Assembly (NCBI RefSeq): GCF_000340215.1
Contig: NW_006921536.1
Coordinates: 618,843-682,842 of the forward strand
Length of the DNA stretch: 64,000 nucleotides
Source of the DNA: Pseudocercospora fijiensis CIRAD86
Taxonomy: Eukaryota; Ascomycota; Dothideomycetes; Mycosphaerellales; Mycosphaerellaceae
Direction of reading: 5' to 3'
Below the pieces are notes generated by a model. The model ran no database searches and had not been told where the DNA came from. It worked only from the letters and a program-made list of their open reading frames with translations. Position numbers and translations under genes: made by a program. Positions 45,001 to 57,589 of this stretch are shown here, one piece after another (position 1 is the first letter of the stretch; each line of letters begins with the position of its first letter).

Positions 45001-47400
45001 ACTACAATAGAAGGGAAAGTAAGAGCCCTAGGCTAATACTTCTTCTATAGAAAAGTATAAGTAGACCTATTAGATATAAAGGAGAAAGAACAAGAGACTC
45101 TACTACTAGGTATACTAAGAGATACCTAGGTTAAACCCGAAACTATTAAAAGGATCCTAAAGAAAATTCTAGGCAATAAGGTACTAGGAGAAGACAAGAT
45201 CTACAACAAACTTCTAAAAGCATATAGGAAGGGGCTAGCCCTAGCACTAGCTAATATCTTTTTATAAAGCCTAGTACTAGGACACTACCTAAGACTATTT
45301 AGGAAGTCCCTAACAGTAGTGCTAAGGAAGCCCTAGAAGGAAGACTATATATAGCTCAAGGCCTATAGACTAATAGCCCTACTTAATATAATAGGCAAGG
45401 TACTAGAAAAAATTGTCGCTAAAAGGCTAACAACCTTTGCCGAGGAAAGGAATATCCTTCCTAAAGGCTAGATAGGAGGAAGAAAGAAGAGGTTAATACT
45501 AATAGCTATAGAACTAATTACAGAACAGATTAAGTATATCTAGCACTATAGTTAAAACTAGGTAGCAACCCTCCTCTCCCTTAACATCTTAGGAGCCTTT
45601 AACAACGTCTCCTATAAAAGACTCCTATATATACTTAAACAGAAAGCTATACTAAACTAGATAGTCTAATTTATCTAGTCCTTCCTATAGGAAAGATTAA
45701 TATAGCTTATTCTAGGTAAATTCAAATTAGATCTAATACTAACTAGAAAGGGAATCCCCTAAGGATCAATACTCTCCCTAATCCTCTTCCTTATCTTTAT
45801 AGTAGACCTACTCCTACTCCTAGAATTAAAAAACATATTAGCATTAGGGTTCGTAGATAATATAAACATCCTAGCCTAGTCTAAGACAATAGAAACCAAC
45901 TATAAGATCCAGAAGAGAAGTACTAGGAGTNNNNNNNNNNNNNNNNNNNNNNNNNNNNNNNNNNNNNNNNNNNNNNNNNNNNNNNNNNNNNNNNNNNNNN
46001 NNNNNNNNNNNNNNNNNNNNNNNNNNNNNNTAAGGCTAAATCAACCTATAATATAAAGCAATCAATTACTATCTAAGGCTTTGAAACCTAACTATTAGCA
46101 GAGCTTAGGGTACTAGGGATCTAGCTAGATCTAAAACTGAATTAGGGACTATAAGTAAAGAAGGCAAAGTAGAGGGCAGATACTAATATATAATCTATTA
46201 ATAGGCTTATAGCCTCTATATAGGGGGCTATATTTGAGAAAGCTAAAGTTATATATAAAGCAATTGTCAAGCTAGCAATGCTATATAGAGTATAGATATA
46301 GACAGCCTAGGAGAAAACACTAAAGAGGATTAAGCAACTAGTTAGTAGGTCCTAAACCTAAAGCCTAAAGAAAATCCTAGGAGTATACAAAACTATACTA
46401 ATAAGGGTAGTAGAAATAGAATTAGGGATCCTACTAGTTAAACAATACTTTAAGGGACTAAGACACTAATATATAGCAAAGACAATAGAATACCTAGCCT
46501 AACAGACTATCTAAAAGGCACTAGATAAGATAAAAGCCTAGTATATTAGGACTAGGAGGCGAGATAGACTATAAATAACTCCCTAGAAGGTTAAAGACCT
46601 AAAGCAATATAGAGTCTTAATAAGAGAAATACTAGAGAAAGAGCTTCAGGGACTAAATATAAGGCTAAAGGAAGACAAGCTAAAGGGAGAGAAACAAAGC
46701 CTAGTAGAATCAATTGCTAAATACCTATAGGAGTAGGAATAGAATAAAACACAAGTTAGACTAGGAACCCTAAAGGCACTAATTAAATTTGGTTAATACA
46801 ACTACTAGCTCTATAAGGACCTAAATAGGGCCGAGGCAAGCCTAGCTATCTAAATCAGATCTAAACACATTAGACTCAGATCTTACCTATTTAGAAGAAA
46901 CGTCCTAGGAATTGAAAGTAGGGCTTACTAATATAGCTACCAATCTTAGAACCCTAAGCATATACTGCTAGTCTGCCCTTAATAGTTAGAAGGCAGAAGT
47001 AATTAGAGACTAAAAGTAATAGAAAGGGAATACGACAAGCTAATCTAGAGCAAAGAAGACCTAAAGAGGATAGTAAAGTAGATTATTAAATAGGGATTTA
47101 TATAACAATTCGTACTAGTAAGGGAAACTAAGGAGTAGATAAGAAGGAGGGAAGAAGAGGGGGAAAGAAGGGCAGGGTAGCAGGCAAGGTAGTTAGAGGG
47201 TAACAACTATAACACTAGTATACCCTAGAGGAAGGAAAACAAGGAAACGAGGAAGATCAACACTTATAAATAGGATAGGAGGGAGGTTTTTACTAACTAA
47301 GTTGGTTTCCTATCTAAAACAATATATAGAAACAGACCTACATAGGCCGAAAGGCACTACAACAGGCAAATGAAATATCTATCTATCTATATATATAGAT
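42010..47400 (+). mobile_element. Tad-like LINE (non-LTR retrotransposon) copy A, RIP-inactivated
   Basis: Plus-strand element. Read through stops, ORF1 has CCHC-type zinc-knuckle remnants around 43300-43420 (CFKCQYY..HLAAKY). ORF2 has an endonuclease segment near 44200-44230 (LLRDFNLYYPLQG), then reverse transcriptase from about 45180 (RPIALLNIIGKVLEKIVAKR, GIPxGSILSLILFLIFI, GFVDNINIL). After the N gap comes the long post-RT region and a Cys/His tail. It ends near 47400 with an ATCT repeat tail. Trp, Gln and Cys codons are largely TAG/TAA/TAY, as RIP predicts. The last 2.2 kb is found again in inverted orientation at 61774-64000. The 5' edge is set by composition only. Confidence 0.82.
45931..46030. 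other. Assembly gap, 100 N, inside LINE copy A
   Basis: Exactly 100 N. The matching part of LINE copy B (63130-63196) spans the two flanks with 67 bp, so the true missing segment is probably about that size. Confidence 0.9.
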
Positions 47401-47675
47401 ATATAAAGATTTTCGTAATTTAAAAGATTTAATAGTATAGATTTATAAGTAATTAGGCTGTTTAATTATTTTAATACTTCTAGTATTTTATTATCGAATT
47501 AATATAGTAGTAGTATAGTTAGAATTAAATCCTTTAATATAACTAAAACTAAATCCTTATACTAACTAAAAATTCAAAAAGGCAACTACTTAAACAATTC
47601 TAAACTTAGTAGAGAAAAGTAGCTTAAAAAAGCTGTTTTTTTAATTAGGATTAAATCTAGCTAATAGTTATTATC
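47401..47675. other. AT-rich spacer between LINE A and gypsy copy A
   Basis: A/T-rich repeat-derived DNA with no recognisable coding sequence; may be a remnant of the sequence into which the elements inserted. Confidence 0.4.
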
Positions 47676-49071
47676 TGTAAGAAGGGTATATTAGCAGGTA
47701 GATAGGGTAGTCGTAGGTATAGGTAGTATTCGATAGAGAACTAGGAGGAGAAGGAGGAAGGCAGGCTAGTTAGCCTAACGCTAAGCGCTAAGCCCTACCT
47801 AAGGCACTAAGACCCTAGCTTTACTCGAGCTAGTTATATACCAATTACGTATAGCCTCTAATATACGCTTCCCTTCTAAAGGCCGCGCCCTCGTAGCCTT
47901 TCTATATTCTAACCTCGACCTCCGTTGCTACTAACTTAGCAAGCCTAATAAGCTGCTTAGCCGCGCTAAATTGAACACTCAACTACCTAATTATGTAACT
48001 ATGTTAAACCTTACCTTCTAATATAATATCTAACTCTAACTGCGCTATCTCTATATACAATGAACTATAAAGTAATATATATCTATAAGAATTAAGGGCC
48101 TTCGACTAATTACAATACGAGCGCGTCTTCCCTACTATAATAGGTAGACGTACGAGGTATTATAGCACTACCTCTGTTCTAAGTGATATCGTATCGAGTT
48201 CTTTGCGTCTACTCTTAAAAGACCTAGCAATGTCCGCTTCCGAGGGTTTGTCCGTTCCGAGGGTTGTTCTTATTATTACGAGGGCTATTATTTACTATCG
48301 TAGTTTTACTAGCCCTAATTAGTTAGGTTTGGCAGCCTTTAAGTGTTAACTAATTATATCTTTTCAAAAAACTCAGTTCTTCTAGTTTCTATAGGTAAAG
48401 GCTATTATAAGTGTAGTAGTAGAGGTTCGCCTCGCTTAAAGGATTAGATAGATCGAGGAGTAACCTATTATCCGCAAGATCGACCCCGGCTAGCTTAGCT
48501 CTATAGTTTTGCCCTTAGTTAGTTAGTCTATTAAGCTACTCAATCCTTTTAAGCCTTAATATTTTAACTTAGCCTTAAAGTTTTAATTAAAGTTTTGATT
48601 AAAGGTACCTTAGGCTCGTAGTGTAGGTAAGGTTGTATCTATAGGCGTAGCGACAATAGTAAGTAATATTAATAATAGCGGCGCTAGTCGTCTTAGCGCT
48701 AACTTTACCTTCTTCTAATTTCCTTCTTTAACTAATAACAACTCGGCAACACCGTTACTAATATAGCTATGTCCTTCCTTTCTTAACTAGTAATACACCC
48801 CGCAATACTGTTACTAATATAGCCGCGCCGGCCGCGCCGTCCTCGCCGATTGCCTAGGCCTCAAGGCCTCGATAGAATAAAGGAACAAAAGGGGGACCTA
48901 AATACTAGGAGAAGGGCCTTATAGGGCGCGTTAGTAGAGAGGTAGTTTCCTAAAAGAGTAGCGAATAGTTGACGCGTTATAGCGCGCTTGTTAACACTCG
49001 GTACGCGTTTACTATAGTAGTATAGTCTTATTATCCTAGTTTGCCGGCCTCTAATTAGTTAGCTAATAGCA
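47676..49071 (-). repeat. 3' LTR of gypsy copy A
   Basis: About 1.4 kb, TG...CA ends on the minus strand (TGCTATTAGC...CTTCTTACA), directly after the chromodomain stop and repeated at 56200-57589. The limits are inferred from the coding end and the shared boundary. Confidence 0.65.
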
Positions 49072-52000
49072 CCCCGGGGGTAGCATTGTCCTAGGCCTTA
49101 ATAGTAACATTATAAGCTTTTAGCCTTCTTCTTGTTCTTTACGCTAGTCTAATACTTATCTAACAACTCGGTTATGTCCTTAAAGGAACCTTTAGCTTCC
49201 TACGAGTCCTATTTAGGTAAATAGCCTTGCTACCTTAGGAGGTATTCCTTCTTGCCTTTCCTAGTCCGGTACTATAGGATACGTTCTATAGACTACAGTT
49301 CTTTACTATTAGCTAAGACTTCTTCTAACTTAGTAGGCGCTTTATCGCCTTCGCGCTAATAGTATAGCTTAAGGAGGGATATATAGAAGGTATTATAGAT
49401 AGTGTAATAGGGTAGAAGCTATAACTAGTAGGCCTATATACCCTTCGGTTCTCGGATACGGAATAGGCTAATGTATCTTAGTGCGAGCTTAGGCCTTGTT
49501 TTACTATTAGGCGATAGGTGTTTGCGGATACGGAGGTTCTTAGTACTAAGCATAACTATATCGCCTTATTTAAAGGTTATTAGTGTATAACGCTTATCGT
49601 AGTAGGCCTTTTAGTATTCTTAAGCCTTTGTTAACTTCTTAGCTATCTTAGTATAGATTTCTCGCATCTTCTAGACACGTTCTATTGCCGCTAGTATCTC
49701 TAGTACTTAACGCGCTTCCCTTTCCTTGCGCTCGGCCTCGAGCGAGGTAAATAGATCTTATAGCAACGCGGCGTTTTAACCTATTATAGCTATGTATAGT
49801 GAAACCTTAGTTAATAAGTGTACACTATTGTTGTATACGAATTCTATAGGTTATAGGAGATTAATCCAATCCTTAGGGTTCTCGTTAATATAACTACGTA
49901 GGTACTGCTATAGGGTAGCATTCTGTCTCTCTATTTAACCGTTAGTCTATAGATAGAAGGCTGTTAATAGCCGATGCTTTAGTCTTAGCTATAGGCATAT
50001 TTCGCTCTAATAGTGCGATATAAATATCGAGCCCCTATCGGAGACTATCCCCTTAGGGGTTCCCTAATAGGTATAGAAGATGTTAGTCTATAGCGCCTCT
50101 ACTATATTAATAGTAGTCTAATCCTTACGCGCCGGGATATATCGAGCGCCTTTAGTAAATCGATCTACTACAATAAGGATAGTATTATACATGTCCTTGC
50201 TGCCTCTATATTTAGCGGGCGGAAGGCCTATAATAAAGTCTATTATAAGCTCTACAAATAGCTTATAAGGGATTGGTAAGGAGGACAACTCGCTAAAAGG
50301 CTAATGCTTTAGTGCCTTAATACGTTAGTATACGGTATACGTATTAACGCATTCCTTTACATCCCGCTTACTATTTAGCTAGTAGTATATACGCGATAGT
50401 AGCTCGTACGACCTCTGTATACTATAGTAACCGGCAAGCTTACTATTATAGTGTCGCTTAAGAAGTTCTTATCGGATCGAATATTTAGCGGGGATATAGT
50501 ATCTGCCCTTGAACTTTAAATAACCTTTGTTATCGACCGACTAGTTACTCTTACTAGATCGAGTCGTTCGCCTACTTACAAGCTTGTCGATACGTTTAGT
50601 AGCAAAGGCGTCCCTCTACTAAGCACGTAACAGCTTATCTATAAACGATTAACTATCCCTATTTGCAAGGTTATTTAATAGTACCCTCGCTATTAAACGA
50701 GGTACGTATTATATACATCTAATAGTACTAGTAGCCGGATTAACTATAGTAGTACTATCGCTATTACTATATATTACGATGTCGACTAGGGAGTTATTAT
50801 AACTTCTCCTATCTATGTCCTTAGCCCTTGCCTTAATACGCACTATTAATATAGTAAGAGCATTAATATACTTTAAGCCGTCGCGGAGTCCGGTAAGCCG
50901 CTTATCCTACGCTTGCTTATTAATAATACGGGCTATAGCAATCTTATACTATAGGGTTGGAAACAATAAATTAATGGATTGCTAAGTCCCGCTATCGTAA
51001 TTAGGTCGCCTCGATAGGCTATTAGTAGGGTTGCTTACGCCTAGCCGATATAATATATTAAAATCAAACCTAGCGAGGTAGACGGCCTATCTAGCCTATC
51101 GACCTATAACCCTAGTAACCTTCGTAATTCTACGGAGGTTGTTATAGTCTATATAGACCTAAATAGTATGCTATACACTATCGAGATAGTAGCGCTAGTG
51201 CTTAAAGGCTTCTACGATTGCTAAGAGTTCTTGTTCGCAGGTCTCGTAGCGACGCTTAGTATCGATTATCTTCCTTAAGAAGAAGGCAATCGGGTACTAG
51301 TAATAGTTATTATCTAATTGCTATAACATAATAGCCGATATAGCGAACTATAAAGCGTTAGTCTTAATACGGATTAGTTTGCTTAGTACGAAGTAGTGTA
51401 ATAAGGGGACTTTAGTAAAGCGCTTCTTTAAACCGTTAAAAGCGGCTTATGCTCTATTAGTCTATTTGAACTCTCTAGATAGATTGGCCTTAGTTTTAGT
51501 AAGCTTAGTTAGGGGCATTATATGCCGTAAATAGCTCTTAATAAAGCGACGATAGAAATTAGCGAAGCCGAGGAACGATTAAAGCTCCTTAATACTAGTA
51601 GGTATTAGCTACTTAGTAATAGTCTTAATCCGGTTAGGATTAGCCTTAACACCCTCGGTAGACACGAGGAAACTAAGAAAGGACACCTCTTTAGTAGTAA
51701 AGGTATATTTAGAAGGCTTGTAATACAGTCTATATACCCTTAAACGATCGAGTACCTTACGGACTATAGCCTAGTACTCCGTAATGTTAGGTAAGTGTAT
51801 ATAGACTAGGATATCGTCTAAGTAAACTACACAGAGGTAGTCTAATAGGCCTAATAGGGCCCGATTAATATAGGACTAGAATGTCGTAGGGGCGTTAGCT
51901 AAGCCGAATAGTATAACTAAGTACTCGAAATAGCTATAGCGAGTACGAAAGGCTATCTTCTATTTATCGCCCTTACGAATACGGATGCGGTAATAGGCGT

Positions 52001-54228
52001 CCTTAATATCTAATATAGTATAGTAATAGGCGCTAGAAAGGCGATCGAGGGTTTTATTAATAAGCGGAAGTGGATAGCGGTCTTTAATAGTAATAGCGTT
52101 AAGCCTACGATAGTCGACATATAGGCGTAGGCTACTATCCTTCTTTAGTACGAATAGGATAGGTATACTAGTAGGGCTGTTACTATACCGTATCCGGCTA
52201 TTAGCTAGGTTTTCTTCTAAGTACTTACGTAAGACAGTAAGCTCTCGTTTACTAAGGTTGTAGAGGGGCCTAAAAGGGACCTCTTTACCCTCTATAATGT
52301 TAATCTTATAATCCGTCTCTTTAAATATAGGCAATGTCGATGCTAGGTAGTGTTTAAACACCTCGATATAGGTCTCCCTAATAGTCTAGGGTATGCGAGC
52401 GAGCTAGTTAGGGTCTATGCTATTAGGAGGCATAGGTTTATCGTTATTACTACCGAGTAGGTCGGCAGTCGGATTAGCTAGAGTTAGGTTGCTAATAAAT
52501 AGGACCCTAATATCGTTAGGGCACTCGCTAACGTCGATATATTTAATATCCTCTTTCCTAGCGATTCTAAATCGCTACTTCTAGATGCCTAAGTCTATAA
52601 CTATAGCGTAGTATTTAAGAACAGGGTTGCTAATAACAATATCGGATAGGAGACTATCTATGTCTACTACGTAGGTAGTAAAGTTTAGTAGGCGCTTATT
52701 GCCGAGGTCGTCCTTTAGGGCTATATAAACATAGTAGGCCCTATAGGTTAAGTACCGAGCGTTATTAAACTAAGTAAGGGTTAGTAGGTTAGTCCTAGGC
52801 AATTGTCGAAGGTCTAATTGCTTAGCTAGGCGATAGTTGATAAGGGTACTAACTCTATTTCCTAGGTCTAGCGTAACCTAGGTTTTATAATTGTTCCTAT
52901 ATATATCCCCTACGAGATAGGTACGTATAATAGCTAGTACAATATCGATAGTCTTACGCCGCACAAGGCTAACAGTTAGTGCGGCGCTTATTCTTTTTTC
53001 GACTAATTAGAAGGTTAGCCTATAGAGGTAGCGTTAGCTACTAAAAGGGTTTTTCGGTACTTAGTAGTAGTACGGTCGACTCGGGCCTAATCCCTAGGTT
53101 TATCGCATTAGCCTAGTAGATAGCTAGTGCTGTTATAGTTGAAGCATTTCAATCCGGTTAGGAGGTTACTATAGCTGTTATTGTTAGTAGAGCGGTTAGT
53201 ACTATAGGGATACGAGCCCCTTCTACGACCCCTATCGTAGCCTCCTCTATATAGCCGTCGGCTACGGCCCCTTCTACGGTTATTGTTATTACTACCTCTA
53301 TTATTAGCATTAGTATTATTCTAATACGAACCTTGATTGTTGCCCCCTCGGCTACGATAGGTAGATAGTCGTATCTTAGATTCTAACCGTTGCTATAGCT
53401 ATACTATACGCTCTACAGTTTCTACTTTAATTATAAATTAAATTCCTATAAGATTAGCCTATTCGAATACACGGCGGCGGTCTAATTCAAGGACAAGCTC
53501 CTACCTTAATTTAGGGCGTATTTCGGAGATCTATATAGAATCGGTTTTAGCCGGAAGGTTATCTTCGAGGGTCTTTAAATAGGCTTTAAATAAGCGAGCC
53601 GATTGATTAGTCTTTTGTTTAGCTCGAAGGTACTAGTCCTAAGCGTATTGTTACCTTAGTATAGGGTTCCTAAGGGTATCTAGTATAATAGTCTTATAGG
53701 TTTTCTACTAAATAGTAGTCTAGTTACTAAGGGAGTCGAAGTGATTATCCTAAGTGCGTTTTAGGTCGCTATTAATATACTATATAGCGTATACGACTAA
53801 GGAATAGTTATCTAGTAGCGCTCTTAGTGCGTTGCGCTAGTTAAGCTTATAGTCGCGAATATAGTCGTTGTATTACTTCCGACTAGAGCTATCGAATATA
53901 GTACAATCCTTAAGTTTAGCATCCTTCTTTTGTATAGAGGGTACTACTACTAGTCCTAGCTTAGTAGTAGTTGTTAGGGCTTCCTATAAGCGTCGAATCT
54001 CGAGGAGATTATCCCTTAGCTATTGTTCTTATCGTAAGGCAGTAAGCCTGTTCTAAGTAGCTTCTTAAAGTCTCGCTACTAGCTAAGGGCTAAAGGCTAG
54101 CTAGCTATATCGTCGATTGACAATGTTGTTAAGAATGTCGTTAATAGGCAATTCTAGATTATTACCTAGAATTATAGGTTCTTCTTTAGTAGGCTCTCCG
54201 ATAGGCTCTTTAGTAGGAGGCACTTTAG
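47676..54228 (-). mobile_element. Chromodomain Ty3/gypsy retrotransposon copy A, RIP-inactivated
   Basis: Minus-strand element. In transcription order: gag with a CCHC knuckle (CFNYNSTSYLLGxCDKP, about 53170-53100), protease region, reverse transcriptase (open over 52361-51960: [32 protein letters not shown]), RNase H, integrase (DFIIGLPPAKYRGSKDMYN and SDRGSIF near 50240-50020), and a C-terminal chromodomain (KKEYLLRxQGYLPKxDSxE, about 49270-49200). Long terminal repeat 47676-49071. Stops replace Gln/Trp throughout. It is colinear with copy B at an offset of 8519-8524 bp, a net length difference of only about 5 bp over 5.6 kb. No matching 5' LTR is found; the segment at 54229 is a different sequence. 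Confidence 0.82.
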
Positions 54229-54574
54229 TGTTACGGTTACTCGCGACAGATCGTTAGGTAACTTCCTATTACGTATAAGCCGAGGCTTCTTTAGAGAGGC
54301 TAATATAAGCGGGAGGCAGAGACAGAATAATTAGTATAAAGGTAATTCTAATTAGTAAGTAGGTAATATAAGTTAAACGCTTCGAGCTATAAGGGCATTC
54401 CGGCGTTCCTAAATATAAAGGAGATATCTTGTCTATAGTCGTAAGCGACGTAAGCGACGCTATCGCTCTCGACCGCTCCTATCGCTCCTAGTAAGATAGA
54501 GCGACAGCTTAGCCTACTAGTCTTAGCATCGCTCTAAGATTATATAAGGACTCTAACTAATTAGATCCGTAATA
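54229..54574. repeat. Solo-LTR-like segment, TGTTACGG...CCGTAATA
   Basis: A 346-bp segment with inverted 8-bp ends TGTTACGG and CCGTAATA (CCGTAACA before one CA-to-TA change), typical of LTR termini. It abuts the gag start of gypsy copy A but does not match that family's 3' LTR, so it may be a solo LTR of another family or a replaced 5' end. Confidence 0.5.
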
Positions 54575-54599
54575 CTATCCCCCTTCTTAAGTAGAATAG

Positions 54600-55220
54600 T
54601 CCCTTATTCCGGAACTTTCTAATTCTAACTTCTTTGTTATACTAAAGTTATCGAAGGACTTGTCTTCTCGCTAGCGTAAGGAAAATATCGTAAATAATAT
54701 CCTCGCCGACTGCCTCGAAATACCGATCCGCTACTTTTATTACGAATAGGCCGGTAAATCCTACAAAGTCGATCTTCGTTCCGGTCGCTGCTCCGAATAC
54801 GCCCTATACGGCTAGTCCTATAATATACAAGTTACTTATATAGAGTATAAAAAAATCCGGAAGGCGCGCCTAAAGATAGCTAAAGATCTCGAAGCGGCTA
54901 AAAAGGAGGAGGACCTCCTTACGCGGAAGCTTTTCGAGTATCGCGTAAAGGTCCGTCGCTTACGTAAGTCGCTACGTATAAAGGAAGATCGGGAAGTATA
55001 AGCTCTTAAGGTAGAGGAAGCCTCTATTTAATAGGCGGAGGAGCTCGAAAGAGAGCTAAGCTCTTCGCCTATAGAGCCGATATTATTCTCGTTACCTACT
55101 AACGAGCCGTTTCCCCTAGATAGCCGATTATAGATATCGCCTTATAACTAGAGTCGTCTAGATAGGATATCCTAGCCTGTCTCTAAAATCCCTAGTAGGA
55201 GTGCCGAGAGTCTAGTGTCC
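54600..55220 (+). pseudogene. RIP-damaged plus-strand coding remnant
   Basis: Read through a few stops, the plus strand gives hydrophilic protein with a Cys/Tyr-rich head (DCLEIPIRYFYYE, GRCSEYALYG) and a Lys/Glu-rich coiled-coil-like body (KKEEDLLTRKLFEYRVKVRR). Several Tyr codons may have been Cys before TGY-to-TAY change, which would suggest a small zinc-binding domain. Family not identified; probably part of a repeat. Confidence 0.4.
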
Positions 55221-55346
55221 TAAAGGTATATATTTTTAATATTTCCTATCTATTTTATCTTCTAGCTAGTTAGTCTAGTAGTATAATTCTTAGCTATAAA
55301 AGACATAGTTGCTAGGTATGCTATTAGAGTCCCCGCTCCTCGAGCT

Positions 55347-55430
55347 ATACTACCCTAGGTCGTTAAGAACTCTAAGGCGCTATAATCGATAGGGTCTAAG
55401 AGGTCGTAGGTTCAATTCCTATACTAGTTA
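55347..55430 (+). pseudogene. Damaged tRNA-Leu/Ser-like sequence
   Basis: Contains a D-arm/A-box-like segment (GGTCGTTAAGAACTCTAAGG), a B-box-like GGTTCAATTCC with a pairable T-stem (GTAGG/CCTAT), and the overall spacing of a class II tRNA. The acceptor strands no longer pair. C-to-T changes typical of RIP explain several mismatches. It may be a tRNA pseudogene or part of a repeat. Confidence 0.4.
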
Positions 55431-55539
55431 TTTCTTTTTTGTCTAGTTTTGATATTTTTTAATTATCTACTAACAGTTCTATAGGTTTTCTTTTAGTTCC
55501 TAAGTGTTTTTTAAATGTAGGTATCCTTTCTATTTAACA

Positions 55540-56199
55540 AGGTATTTCTAACCTTACTAATCTAGAATCTTCTCGACTTTAAACTTATTTTCTTCCTTAG
55601 GTTAGAAGTGAAATGTTTCTTAATACGGTGTTTCGGCGTCTGTAGGTTCTAGTATAGAGATATAGAATACTAGGTAGATTTTCGCATCGTCCGGTAGTTT
55701 AAGTCGGTAATTAACTAGTCCTTTAGGCTTATTAATTAAAAATAGCCCGACTTTAACGTAGTCTAGTTTCTTAGTCGATCTCCGGGTTTTTAGATTCTTT
55801 ATTAGGAGGTAGACCTTATCCCCCTTTTTTAGCTAAGGTACTATTTTTCGTTTAGCATTATATAGTCCCGTAATCTTTTCTTGAGACTCGGCAATTGCCC
55901 TTTACAATTGTTTATATACCTGCTTTAAGTCTTCTAAAGCGACTATCGCTTTATCCGCGTATAGATACTATAAATACTATTCTCCGAATAGCTACGGATG
56001 TTTCCTAAAATTAGCGAAGAATAGTATCTCTTTCGTAGTCTTAGATTGTTAGTTGTTTAGTACAAGTTATGCTATAGGCAATAGCGATGCCTAATTGTTT
56101 TATACGTAATTAACGTAGTGCCGTAAGTATACCTCTAAGGCCTAATTCTTAACTTCCGTTTAGCCGTCTGTCTATAGATAGTATGCCGTTAATAGCTTG
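55540..56199 (-). mobile_element. Older Ty3/gypsy fragment (copy C), integrase-chromodomain end
   Basis: Minus-strand reading gives integrase C-terminus (TDGxTEVKNxALEVYLRHYV, SKTTKEILFFANFRKHP), then KKGDKVYLLIKNLKTRRSTK and KIYLVFYISILEP, the GPY/chromodomain region of a chromovirus. The protein differs from copies A and B at matching positions, so this is another family. It is cut at 56199 where copy B begins, so B inserted into C; the rest of C is not in the window. Confidence 0.72.
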
Positions 56200-57589
56200 T
56201 GTAAGAAGGGTATATTAGCAGGTAGATAGGGTAGTAGTAGGTATAGGTAGTATTCGATAAGGAGCTAGGAGGAGAGGGAGGAAGGCAGGCAAGTTAGCCT
56301 ATTGCTAAGCGCTAAGCCCTGCCTAAGGCACTAAGACCCTAGCTTCACTTAGCCTAGTTATATGCTAATTACGTATAGCCTCTTTAGCCCTAATATACGC
56401 TTCCCTTCTAAAGGCCGCGCCCTCGTAGCCTATCTATATTCTACGACCTCTATTGCCGCTAACTTAGCAAGTCTAATAAGCTACTTAGCCCGCGCTAAAT
56501 TGAATACTTAACTATCTAATTATATAACTATATTAAACCTCACCTCTAATACAGCACAATGTCTAACTCTAACTGCGCTATCCCTATATATAATAAACTA
56601 TAAAGTGATATATATTTACAAGAATTGAGGGCCTTCGACTAATTATAATACGAGCGCGTCTTCCCTGCTGCAATAGGTAGACGTACGAGGTATTGCAGCC
56701 CTGCCTCCGCTCTAAGTAATGTCGTACCGAGTTCTTTGCGTCTACTCTTAAAAGACCTAGCAATGTCCGCTTCCGAGGGTTTGTCCGCTTCCGAGGGTTA
56801 TTATTCTTATTGTTCGTGGTTTCGCTAGCCCTAATTAGCTAGATTTAGTAGCCTTCAAGTGTTAATCTTATCTTATCTTTTCAAAAAATATAGCTCGTCT
56901 AGTTTCTATAGGTAAAGGCTATTATAAGTATAGTAGTAGAGGTTCGCCTCGCTTAAAGGGTCGGAAAGATCGAGGAGTAACCTATTGTCCGCAAGATCGA
57001 CCCCGGCTAGCTTAGCTCTATAGTTTTGCCCTTAGTTAGTCTATTAGTCGCTTAATCTTTTAGGTAGCTTAAAGTTTTGACTTAGCCTTAAAGTTTTAAT
57101 TAAACCTTTAATAGGCTTAAAGCTTTTAATCAAAGTTTTAATTAAAGGTGCCTTAGGCTCGTAGTGTAGGTAAGGTTGTCTTTATAAGTGTAGTAGCAAT
57201 AGTAGGTAATGTTTGACAATAGCGGCGCTAGTCGTCTTAGCGCTAACTTTACCTTCTTCTAATTTCCTTCTTTAACTAACAATAACTAGGCAACACCGTT
57301 ACTAACATAGCTATATCCTTCCTTTCTTAACTAGTAACATACCCCGCAATACTGTTACTAATATAGCCGCGCCGGCCGCGCCGATTGCCTAGGCCTCGAG
57401 GCCTTAATAGAATAAAGGATTAAGAGGGGGACCTAAATACTAGGAGAAGGGCCTTATAGGGCGCATTAGTAAAGAGGTAGAGTCCTTAAAAGAGTAGGCA
57501 ATTGGTTAACGCGTCGTAGCGCGCCTAGTATAGTCTTATTGTCCTTTGTTGCTAACAATTGCTTGTCTCTAATTAGTTAGCTAATAGCA
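56200..57589 (-). repeat. 3' LTR of gypsy copy B
   Basis: Direct repeat partner of 47676-49071, 1390 bp versus 1396 bp. Confidence 0.65.

Noticed and set aside
54229..54574. Reading this segment as the 5' LTR of gypsy copy A
   Set aside because: Its ends and sequence do not match the 3' LTR at 47676-49071, which is shared exactly in position by copy B.
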